Positions 1 to 7,311 of a stretch of 39,920 bases of DNA are shown in pieces. The DNA is from DASPUH01 sp035622975 (lineage in GTDB: Bacteria; Chloroflexota; Limnocylindria; Limnocylindrales; CSP1-4): positions 1 to 39,920 of the forward strand of contig DASPUH010000009.1 of assembly GCA_035622975.1 (NCBI GenBank), in the 5' to 3' direction. Under the pieces are notes generated by a model. That model ran no database searches. It worked only from the letters and a program-made list of their open reading frames with translations, and was not told the DNA's origin. The stretch's first letter is position 1, and each line of letters starts with the position of its first letter. The translations under genes were made by a program, and so were the position numbers.

Positions 1-609
1 AAGCTCGAGCCGCCGCCCGCGTCGACGGCCATGGCCTCCCCGTCGCCGAGCCCGTCCGCGGGCACCAGTCCGTCGCCGACGGCCAGCCTCTCCCCGATCC
101 CCACGACCTCCGGCCCGACCCCGTCGTCCAGCGGTCCGACACCGGTGCCGACCCCGACGATCGCTGTCGGCCTGAAGGTGGGCCAGCTGGCCCCCGGCCT
201 GACGGTCGCACGGGTCGGCGGGGGGACCGTCGACCTGGCCAGCCTGCGCGGCAAGCCCGTCTGGCTGGCCTTCACCGCCAGCTGGTGCCCGTCGTGCCGT
301 GATGAGATGTCGCTGATGGACGCGGCCGCGGCGCAGTACGGCAGCCAGCTGACGATCGTGGCCGTCGACGTCCGCGAGGATGCCGCCACCGCTGCCTCGC
401 TCGTGGCGCAGACCGGCTTCGTGGCCACGATGGGCATCGACGCGCAGGGTACGGCGCAGCAGGCTTTCGATGCCGTGGTGCTGCCGATGCACTACTTCAT
501 CGACAGGAACGGGGTCATCCGCTACGTGCTCTTCGGCGAGGGGACGATCCCTGGCTTCGCCGCCGGGCTCAAGTCGATCATGCCGGGTGCCGCCAGCTTC
601 GCCCCGTGA
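1..609 (+). CDS. TlpA/ResA-like thioredoxin-fold protein, 5' end outside window
   Basis: A thiol-disulfide redoxin of the TlpA/AhpC-TSA type. The reading frame is open from base 1, and the first ATG (31) opens directly into a Ser/Pro/Thr-rich linker of about 45 residues. The true start, probably with a signal peptide or lipobox, therefore lies upstream of the window. Numbered from the ATG at 31, the redoxin domain runs from about residue 47 to 190. It holds the redox motif WCPSC (Cys86 and Cys89), the strand LTIVAVDV, and a VLPMHYFID segment containing the cis-proline that packs against the active site. The low-complexity linker suggests a domain held outside the membrane. Likely roles are extracytoplasmic disulfide reduction or cytochrome c maturation support, but the substrate cannot be read from sequence. 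The stop overlaps the GTG of the next gene (GTGA), so the two are probably co-translated. Confidence 0.8.
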   Translation, partial: KLEPPPASTAMASPSPSPSAGTSPSPTASLSPIPTTSGPTPSSSGPTPVPTPTIAVGLKVGQLAPGLTVARVGGGTVDLASLRGKPVWLAFTASWCPSCRDEMSLMDAAAAQYGSQLTIVAVDVREDAATAASLVAQTGFVATMGIDAQGTAQQAFDAVVLPMHYFIDRNGVIRYVLFGEGTIPGFAAGLKSIMPGAASFAP

Positions 610-1493
610 GCCTCGGGGTCCCGGGGCGCTCGCTGTCCGCCGACGGCGCGCTCGAGATCGCCGGGGACGCCCTCCACGCCACATCGTGGCTGGTCGTCTC
701 GGACTTCGACGGCACCCTCAGCCCGCTGCAGATGGACCCGTGGGGCGCCACGATCGTGCCGCTGGCGCGACGGGCGCTGCGCCGCCTGGCGGCGCGGCCG
801 GCCACGACCGTGGTGCTGCTCTCGGGGCGCAGCGCGCCGGACCTGGCCGGCCGAGTGCGGGTCGGCGGCGCCCGTTACCTGGGCAACCACGGCATGGAGT
901 GGGGGCACCTTCAGCGTCGCACCGCCGCGCGCCGCCTGACCATCTCGCGGAGGCCCGGCTTCGAGGCCTACGACGACCAGGCCGAGCGGCTGGCCACGGG
1001 CGTCCCACGGCTCGTGCCCGAGCCCTGGCTGGTCGTCGAACGCAAGCCGCCTGCGCTGGGGCTGCACTTCCGGGCGGCGCCCGACCTTCCCGGGGCCGCC
1101 GCGCGCGTCGCGGCTGCCGTGGACCACCTGGATCCCGACCACCGCTTCGAGCGCCTGGCCGGCCTGCGCATGCTGGAGTTGCGGCCACCGGGCGCCACGA
1201 CCAAGGCGCAGGCCATGACCGCCCTGCTCGAGGAGCTGCGCCCGGGGTTCGCGGTGATGCTCGGGGACGACGTCAGCGACGCGGCTGCCTTCCGCGCCCT
1301 GCACGCCACGAGCACGAGCGCACGCACGAGGAGCCTCGCCGTAGGTGTCCATGCCCGCGCGGACCCGGTGCCCGAGATCGTGGACGCGGCCGACGCCATC
1401 CTGGCGGGTCCCGCCGAGGCGGCGCGCCTGCTGTGGCGCCTGGCGAGCTGGCCTACTGGATCGCCGCGGCTGCGGCCTGGGCGGCCGGGATGA
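606..1493 (+). CDS. otsB: Trehalose-6-phosphate phosphatase (HAD superfamily)
   Basis: Predicted to hydrolyse trehalose 6-phosphate to trehalose in the cytosol, the last step of the OtsAB compatible-solute pathway. HAD motif I is DFDGTLSP (Asp33 nucleophile, Asp35 acid/base), motif II is LLSGRS, and the GNHGMEW segment is typical of OtsB. Motif IV is GDDVSDAAAF, where most family members have GDDxTDEDAF. The length of 295 residues is usual for a stand-alone OtsB. The GTG start overlaps the upstream stop (GTGA). No otsA synthase lies in the window. The 3' end runs 41 bases into the 3' end of nuoN on the other strand, so the two genes are convergent and overlapping. Confidence 0.85.
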   Translation: MSLGVPGRSLSADGALEIAGDALHATSWLVVSDFDGTLSPLQMDPWGATIVPLARRALRRLAARPATTVVLLSGRSAPDLAGRVRVGGARYLGNHGMEWGHLQRRTAARRLTISRRPGFEAYDDQAERLATGVPRLVPEPWLVVERKPPALGLHFRAAPDLPGAAARVAAAVDHLDPDHRFERLAGLRMLELRPPGATTKAQAMTALLEELRPGFAVMLGDDVSDAAAFRALHATSTSARTRSLAVGVHARADPVPEIVDAADAILAGPAEAARLLWRLASWPTGSPRLRPGRPG

Positions 1494-2940
1494 GGAGGCC
1501 CGGGATCAGGCCGATCAGCACGGTCGCCAGGGCGGCGATGAGCAGGCCCAGCCGCATCGAGGCGCTGTCGGTGACGGGCTGGGCGTCGGCCGCCGGCTCC
1601 TGCATGTACATCACGACCACCACGCGCAGGTAGTAGAAGGCAGCCATCGCCGCGTTGACCACGGCGATGACCGCCAGCCAGGGCACCAAGCCGCCCGACT
1701 GCAGGGCCGCCTCGATGACGTAGGCCTTGGCGAAGAAGCCGGCTGTCGGCGGGATGCCGGTCAGCGACAGGAGGAACAGCAGCATCAGCGCGCCGGCCAG
1801 CGGGGCACGACGGCCCAGGCCGGCGAACGTGGCGATCTGGCTGGTCACGCCCGGCCGGCCCTGGAGCGCGGCCACCACGGCGAACGCACCCAGGTTCATG
1901 AAGGTGTAGGCGGCGCTGTAGAAGAGGACCCCGGCGATCCCCGCCGAGGCGGCGCTGGAACCCGCCGGCGCGCCGGCGAAGGCGGCCAGGCCGACCAGGA
2001 TGTAGCCGGTGTGGGCGATCGAGGAGTAGGCCAGCATCCGCTTGATGTTGTCCTGGGTGAGGGCCACCAGGTTGCCCAGGGTCATGGTCAGGGCCGCCAG
2101 GACCACGACGACGCCGACCCAGTCGGCACGCATGGGCCCCAGGGCCTCGGCGAAGAGGCGCAGGATGAGGGCGAAGGCGGCGATCTTTGGCCCGACCGAG
2201 AGGTAGCCGGTGACCGGCGTGGGGGAGCCCTGGTACGCGTCAGGCGTCCAGTAGTGGAACGGCACCGCGGCGATCTTGAAGGCCACCCCGGTGGTCATGA
2301 GGGCCAGGCCCATGAGCAGCCCGGCTGCCGGCACCTGCCCGCTGGCCACGACCTCCTGGAGGTGCTCGGCCACGCCCGCCACGCTCGTCGTGCCGGTGTA
2401 GCCCCAGGTGAAGGCCAGGCCGAACAGGAAGATGGCGGAGGAGAACGAGCCCAGCAGGAAGTACTTGATGGCGCCCTCGGTGGCCAGGCCGTCGCGCTTG
2501 GCGTACGCCACCAGCATGTAGCCGGGCAGCACCAGCAGCTCCAGGCCCAGGAAGAGCACGAGCAGGTCGCGCGCGGCGGAGATGAGCATCGCCCCGCTGA
2601 TGGCGAACAGGAGCGTCGCCACGTATTCCGCCAGCGGGTAGTGGCGGGGGCGGAGGTAGTCGGGCGAGAAGAGGATGGTGAGGAAGGCGATGGCCAGGAA
2701 GAGCATGTCCAGGAACGTCGTCAGCGGATCGAGCTGGTAGACGCCACCGAAGACGGGCTGGACCGTCCCGCCAAGGCCGACGGCCACCACCAGGGCGATG
2801 CCCACAAGTGTTCCGACCGTGCCGATGACGATCGTCACGCGTTCGTCCGCGGGCCGCGCGATGTCGGCCACGATGATCAGCAGGGCCAGCGCCACGACGT
2901 AGCCGAACGGTGCGATCGCCGCCAGCTCGGGCCCGGTCAC
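1453..2940 (-). CDS. nuoN: NADH-quinone oxidoreductase subunit N
   Basis: Antiporter-like proton-channel subunit of the complex I membrane arm, 495 residues and almost entirely hydrophobic, with about 14 membrane helices. Family signatures are visible: LELLVLPGYMLVAY, the lysine-containing segment GAIKYFLLGSFSSAIFLFG, FKIAAVPFHYWTPDAYQGSPTPVTGYLS, the LTQDNIKRMLAYSSIAHTGY segment and GIPPTAGFFAK. It is the last gene of the operon, and its GTG start overlaps the nuoM stop (GTGA). Its stop codon lies inside the 3' end of otsB on the opposite strand, leaving no room for an intergenic terminator. The length matches the family. Confidence 0.96.
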   Translation of the reverse strand: MTGPELAAIAPFGYVVALALLIIVADIARPADERVTIVIGTVGTLVGIALVVAVGLGGTVQPVFGGVYQLDPLTTFLDMLFLAIAFLTILFSPDYLRPRHYPLAEYVATLLFAISGAMLISAARDLLVLFLGLELLVLPGYMLVAYAKRDGLATEGAIKYFLLGSFSSAIFLFGLAFTWGYTGTTSVAGVAEHLQEVVASGQVPAAGLLMGLALMTTGVAFKIAAVPFHYWTPDAYQGSPTPVTGYLSVGPKIAAFALILRLFAEALGPMRADWVGVVVVLAALTMTLGNLVALTQDNIKRMLAYSSIAHTGYILVGLAAFAGAPAGSSAASAGIAGVLFYSAAYTFMNLGAFAVVAALQGRPGVTSQIATFAGLGRRAPLAGALMLLFLLSLTGIPPTAGFFAKAYVIEAALQSGGLVPWLAVIAVVNAAMAAFYYLRVVVVMYMQEPAADAQPVTDSASMRLGLLIAALATVLIGLIPGLLIPAAQAAAAAIQ

Positions 2941-4475
2941 GGGGTGCCCGCCATCGCCGTGAGCGTGCCGTGGACGGCGCTCAGGACGCCGTCGGCGGGG
3001 GCCTGGATCACGCCCAGGGCAAGCCCCGGGAAGAGGCCCAGGAGCAGCACCAGCGTGCCGAGCGGGACGAGCGTCATGACCTCCACCGGACTCAGGTCGG
3101 TGAGGTGGTCACCCAGGCCGCGGAAGAACTCGGACAGCTCGCCGGTGAACATCCGCTGGTACAGCCACAGCAGGTAGGCCGCGCCGAGAGTCATCACCAG
3201 CACGGCGATGGCGGCGTAGATCGGCCAGGCCACGAACGAGCCCTGGAAGACCAGGAACTCGCCGACGAAGCCGGCCAGGCCGGGCAGGCCGATGCTGGCG
3301 AGCATGAAGAAGCCGAAGGCCACGGCATAGACCGGCGTCGCGCCGGCCAGGCCGCCCATCCGCGCGATGGTGCGGTCGTGGCCCCGCTCGTAGATGACGC
3401 CCACGAGCAGGAAGAGGGCGCCCGTGATGAGGCCGTGGTTGACCATCTGCAGCACGGCGCCCTGGAGGCCCTGCTGCTGGAAGATGAAGATGCCCAGGGT
3501 CACGAAGCCCATGTGGCTGACCGACGAATACGCGATGAGCTTCTTGAGGTCGGTCTGCACCAGGGCCACGATCGCGCCGTAGATGATGGCGATGAGCGAC
3601 AGCACCACGATGGGCACCGCGAACGACTGGGCTGCGTGCGGGAAGAGCGGCAGCGAGAAGCGGATGAAGCCGTAGGCGCCCAGCTTGAGGAGGACGCCGG
3701 CCAGGATGACCGACCCGGCCGTCGGGGCCTCCACGTGGGCGTCGGGCAGCCACGTGTGGAAGGGCACCATGGGCACCTTGATGGCGAAGGCCAGGAAGAA
3801 GGCCAGGAAGGCGCCCGTCTGGAGCACGTCGGTGAAGGGGAAGCCGCGCAGCTGCTCGTAGTCGAAGGCGCCCGCGAAGTCGCCGCCATGGGCTGACGCG
3901 AAGGCGAAGGCGGTGGCCAGGATGGCCACCAGCATGAGCAGCGAGCCGACCAGCGTGTAGAGCACGAACTTGATCGTGGCGTAGATGCGGTTGGGCCCGC
4001 CCCAGATGCCGATGATGAGGTACATCGGCACGAGGACCACTTCCCAGAAGACATAGAAGAGGAACAGGTCGAGCGCCAGGAAGACGCCCAGCATGCCCAC
4101 CTCGAGGATGAGGAAGGAGATCATGTACTCCTTCACCCGCTCCCGGATGGGCCCGAAGCTGGCCAGGATGCTGACCCACGTGAGGAGGGTCGTGAGGACG
4201 ACCAGCAGCAGGCTGATGCCGTCCACGCCCAGCTTGTACTGGATGCCGAAGGCCGGCACCCAGGTGGCGGCCTCGACGAAGCGGAAGCCGCCCGCGTCGG
4301 CCGTAGCGCCGTTGAAGCCGGCCAGCAGGAGCAGCGAGAAGCCGAAGCTCACGAGCGCCGTGGCGAGGGCCAGCCGGCGGATGAGGACGACGCGGTCGCG
4401 CGGCACGAAGGCGATGAGCAGCGCCCCGACGAGCGGGCTGAAGACGACCAGCGAGAGGAGCGGCAGCCCGTTCAT
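2937..4475 (-). CDS. nuoM: NADH-quinone oxidoreductase subunit M
   Basis: Antiporter-like proton-pumping subunit of the complex I membrane arm, 512 residues. I take the ATG at 4475 because it overlaps the nuoL stop by one base (TGATG) and begins directly with the first membrane helix; the frame stays open further upstream but encodes only out-of-frame shadow. The conserved channel glutamate is seen in FYVFWEVVLVPMYL (about Glu145). Also visible are PFHTWLPDAHVEAPTAGSV, the lysine in LLKLGAYGFIR, and LKKLIAYSSVSHMGF. The gene ends in a GTGA overlap with nuoN. Nothing in it departs from the family. Confidence 0.96.
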   Translation of the reverse strand: MNGLPLLSLVVFSPLVGALLIAFVPRDRVVLIRRLALATALVSFGFSLLLLAGFNGATADAGGFRFVEAATWVPAFGIQYKLGVDGISLLLVVLTTLLTWVSILASFGPIRERVKEYMISFLILEVGMLGVFLALDLFLFYVFWEVVLVPMYLIIGIWGGPNRIYATIKFVLYTLVGSLLMLVAILATAFAFASAHGGDFAGAFDYEQLRGFPFTDVLQTGAFLAFFLAFAIKVPMVPFHTWLPDAHVEAPTAGSVILAGVLLKLGAYGFIRFSLPLFPHAAQSFAVPIVVLSLIAIIYGAIVALVQTDLKKLIAYSSVSHMGFVTLGIFIFQQQGLQGAVLQMVNHGLITGALFLLVGVIYERGHDRTIARMGGLAGATPVYAVAFGFFMLASIGLPGLAGFVGEFLVFQGSFVAWPIYAAIAVLVMTLGAAYLLWLYQRMFTGELSEFFRGLGDHLTDLSPVEVMTLVPLGTLVLLLGLFPGLALGVIQAPADGVLSAVHGTLTAMAGTP

Positions 4476-6439
4476 CAGCGGCCCGCCAGCAGCAGGTAGC
4501 CGCCGGCCACGACCAGGAGGCCGAGGGCGATGCCGAGGGCGTAGTTCTGGACGTGCCCGGTCTGGATCTGGCGCACCTCGCGACCAGTCTGCTGGATGAA
4601 CCGGCCGGTGCCGTTGACCGTGCCGTCGACGACCGTGCGGTCGAACCACCAGGCGCCGTTGGCCAGGCGGCCGCCGAAGCGCACGAAGATCAGGTCGTTG
4701 AGGTCGTCGAACCACCACTTGTGGAAGGACGCCGTGTAGAGCGGCCGGAGGCGCGCAGTGAACGCGGCCACCCGCTCGGGCAGCGGCTCCGTCTCCCGCG
4801 TCGTGAACGGCCAGTGGAAGCCGAACAGCCGCATGCCGGCGATGGTGCCCACGGCCGCCACCGTGACGCTGATCAGGATCAGCGCGCCGTCCAGGCCGAA
4901 GAGGCTGAACGACTCGGGGCTCCGGCCCAGCGTCTGCTCGGCGTGGGCGAACACCGGATCGAGCCAGCTGGAGATGGCGCCAGCCCCGAACGGCAGGCCC
5001 AGGCCCAGGCCGAGCAGGGCCGAGGGGATGGCCAGCAGCACCAGCGGCACGGTCATCGACCGCGGCGACTCATGGACCTGCGGCTCCACGGCGGGGTCCA
5101 CGTGGCTGGGGCCGTAGAACGTCTTGCCCATCAGCCGGAACATGTAGAAGGCGGTCAGGCCGGCGACCCCGATGCCCACGATCCAGACCCACAGGAAGCC
5201 GGCCTTGAAGCTCTCGCCCAGGATCTCGTCCTTGCTGAAGAAGCCGGCCAGCGGCGGGATGCCGGCGATGGCCAGGGTGCCCACCAGCATCGTGGCGTGG
5301 GTCACCGGCAGCTTGCGCCACAGGCCGCCCATGCGGTTCATGTCCTGCTCGTCATGCACGCCGTGGATGACCGAGCCGGAGTCCAGGAAGAGCAGGCCCT
5401 TGAAGAAGCCGTGGGCCATCAGATGGAAGATGGCCGCCACGTAGGCGCCCACGCCCAGGGCCGCGAACATGTAGCCCAGCTGGCTCAGGGTGGAGTACGC
5501 CAGCACGCGCTTGATGTCGGTCTGGGTCAGGGCGATCGACGCCGCCAGCAGGGCGGTGAAGATGCCGATCGCGGCGACGATGACCATGGCGGTCCCGCTC
5601 TGGCTGAAGATGGGGTTGGCGCGGGCCACGAAGTAGACGCCGGCGTTGACCATCGTGGCGGCATGGATCAGGGCGCTCACCGGCGTGGGACCCTCCATCG
5701 CGTCGGGCAGCCAGACGTGCAGGGGGAACTGGGCGCTCTTGCCCACCGCGCCGCAGAAGAGCAGCAGGGCGATGCCCGTCATCTCCCACGGCTGGATGGC
5801 GCCGCTGGCCAGCTTGGCGGGCAGGAGGTTGAACACGTCGCTGAAGTTCAGCGTCCCGACCGTCGACCAGACGGCCATGATGCCGAGGGCGAAGCCGATG
5901 TCGCCCACGCGGTTGACCAGGAACGCCTTCTTGGCCGCCAGGGCCGCACTCCGTCGGCGGTACCAGAAGCCGATCAGCAGGTAGCTGGAGAGACCCACCA
6001 GCTCCCAGGCCGCGAACAGCAGCAGGAAGTTGGCCGCCAGGACGAGCAGCAGCATGCTGAACATGAAGAAGTTGAGGTAGGCGAAGAACCGCCAGCGACC
6101 GGGGTCATGGGCCATGTACCCGATCGAGTAGACGTGGACCAGCATGCCCACGGTGGTGACGACGATGAGCAGGGCCGCCGTCAGGTTGTCCACCGCCAGG
6201 TTGAAGTCGATGGTGAAGGCTCCCGCCGGGATCCAGCGGTACAGCGTGACCTGCAGGCCGGCATCCCCGTTGCCCCCGCTCAGCTGGCCGTAGACGACGA
6301 CCATGGCCAGGGCCCAGCTGGCCAGGACGGCGGCCACGGCCGGCACCCACGAACGCGTCCCCAGCCGCCGCCCGATCAGGGCCGTGACGGCGAAGCCCGC
6401 CACGGGCAGGAGCAGGAGCAGGACCGTCAGCGTGATCAC
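4475..6439 (-). CDS. nuoL: NADH-quinone oxidoreductase subunit L
   Basis: The distal antiporter-like subunit of complex I, 654 residues, carrying the C-terminal region that forms the lateral amphipathic helix spanning the membrane arm. Motifs include FAAWELVGLSSYLLIGFW (channel Glu), KKAFLVNRVGDIGF, GKSAQFPLHVWLPDAMEGPTPVSALIHAATMV, TQTDIKRVLAYSTLSQLGYM and AGIPPLAGFFSKDEI. The GTG start at 6439 sits three bases after the nuoK stop, and the gene ends in a one-base overlap with nuoM. Length and motif order are canonical, so the pumping arm looks intact despite the unusual peripheral arm. Confidence 0.97.
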   Translation of the reverse strand: MITLTVLLLLLPVAGFAVTALIGRRLGTRSWVPAVAAVLASWALAMVVVYGQLSGGNGDAGLQVTLYRWIPAGAFTIDFNLAVDNLTAALLIVVTTVGMLVHVYSIGYMAHDPGRWRFFAYLNFFMFSMLLLVLAANFLLLFAAWELVGLSSYLLIGFWYRRRSAALAAKKAFLVNRVGDIGFALGIMAVWSTVGTLNFSDVFNLLPAKLASGAIQPWEMTGIALLLFCGAVGKSAQFPLHVWLPDAMEGPTPVSALIHAATMVNAGVYFVARANPIFSQSGTAMVIVAAIGIFTALLAASIALTQTDIKRVLAYSTLSQLGYMFAALGVGAYVAAIFHLMAHGFFKGLLFLDSGSVIHGVHDEQDMNRMGGLWRKLPVTHATMLVGTLAIAGIPPLAGFFSKDEILGESFKAGFLWVWIVGIGVAGLTAFYMFRLMGKTFYGPSHVDPAVEPQVHESPRSMTVPLVLLAIPSALLGLGLGLPFGAGAISSWLDPVFAHAEQTLGRSPESFSLFGLDGALILISVTVAAVGTIAGMRLFGFHWPFTTRETEPLPERVAAFTARLRPLYTASFHKWWFDDLNDLIFVRFGGRLANGAWWFDRTVVDGTVNGTGRFIQQTGREVRQIQTGHVQNYALGIALGLLVVAGGYLLLAGR

Positions 6440-6442
6440 TGC

Positions 6443-6754
6443 TCAGTCGCGCATCTGGGCGTACTCGTCGACCAGCGGCGTCCGCCGGTTCCGATAGATG
6501 GCGATGACGATGGCCAGGCCCACGGTCGCCTCGCCGGCCGCCACGGCCATGACCAGCAGGGCGATGACGGCGGCGCTGCCCTGCAGCGAGGGCACGAACG
6601 CGCCGAAGGCCAGGATGGCCAGGTTCACCGCGTTGAGCATCAGCTCGATGCACATGAGCATGGAGATCGCGTTGCGGCGGGCCAGGAAGCCGAAGACGCC
6701 GATGCAGAAGAGGAGCGCCGAGAGGACCAGGTAGGCGTCGAGGGTGTGGCTCAT
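6443..6754 (-). CDS. nuoK: NADH-quinone oxidoreductase subunit K
   Basis: Small three-helix membrane subunit of complex I (103 residues), related to MrpC. Two buried glutamates important for proton transfer in this family are in place: Glu37 in CIELMLNAVNL and Glu75 in AAGEATVGLAI. The ATG overlaps the nuoJ stop (ATGA), and the stop is three bases before nuoL. Size and motifs are canonical. Confidence 0.96.
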   Translation of the reverse strand: MSHTLDAYLVLSALLFCIGVFGFLARRNAISMLMCIELMLNAVNLAILAFGAFVPSLQGSAAVIALLVMAVAAGEATVGLAIVIAIYRNRRTPLVDEYAQMRD

Positions 6755-7305
6755 GCGTCGCTGTCCGACCGGGGCGCGTCATCGCGCTTGGCCAGGAAGA
6801 CGCCGCCGATGACGGCCGCCAGCAGGAGGACGGAGACGACCTCGAATGGCAGCACGAAGTCGCTGAAGAGCTTGGACGCGACGTCGGTCGTGGCGGTCCC
6901 CTGGCGGTCCGGCTGGGCCAGCGGCCAGCTGGTGGCGCCATCGACGATGACCAGGACCACGGCCAGGCCGACCGCGGCGAGCGCGGCCGCCCACGCCTGG
7001 TGGTGGAAGACGAGGCGCGCCGGGCCGGCCTTGGACTGGGTCAGCATGACGGCGAACAGGATCAGCACGCTGATGGCGCCGATGTAGACGAGCACCTGCG
7101 CGCCGGCCACGAGCGGGTTGCCGACCAGCACGTAGAGGCCGGCCAGGAACAGGAAGCACACGATCATCCAGAGGCCGCAGCGGATGATGTCGCGCCCCAG
7201 GACGACCATCAGGGCCGAGCCCAGCAGGCCACCGGCGAGCACCAGGAACAGCAGGTCGTTCCAGGTCCAGCCCAGCAGCGGGATCGTCGAGGGGATGGTC
7301 AGCAT
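6751..7305 (-). CDS. nuoJ: NADH-quinone oxidoreductase subunit J
   Basis: Membrane subunit of complex I, 184 residues, with about five helices. The signature GNPLVAGAQVLVYIGAISVLILFAVML covers the helix that undergoes pi-bulge rearrangement in the family. After a mid-protein loop the last helix (VVSVLLLAAVIGGVFLA) is followed by a charged tail. It starts at the ATG six bases downstream of the stop of the large flavoprotein fusion and overlaps nuoK by four bases, so it is translated with both. In classical operons nuoI precedes nuoJ; here that position is taken by the fusion whose C-terminus resembles half of NuoI. Confidence 0.95.
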   Translation of the reverse strand: MLTIPSTIPLLGWTWNDLLFLVLAGGLLGSALMVVLGRDIIRCGLWMIVCFLFLAGLYVLVGNPLVAGAQVLVYIGAISVLILFAVMLTQSKAGPARLVFHHQAWAAALAAVGLAVVLVIVDGATSWPLAQPDRQGTATTDVASKLFSDFVLPFEVVSVLLLAAVIGGVFLAKRDDAPRSDSDA

Positions 7306-7311
7306 GGCGGC

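Noticed and set aside
1345..3177. A 610-codon plus-strand open frame overlapping otsB and nuoN
   Set aside because: It is out of frame with otsB and antisense to nuoN, with composition typical of a shadow frame.
4476..4718. The minus-strand extension of nuoM upstream of 4475
   Set aside because: The extension is Arg/Pro-rich shadow of nuoL, while the ATG at 4475 begins exactly at the first membrane helix.
4553..7087. An 844-codon plus-strand open frame opposite nuoL, nuoK and nuoJ
   Set aside because: Low-complexity Gln/His/Arg/Gly translation typical of antisense to hydrophobic genes; no recognisable domain.
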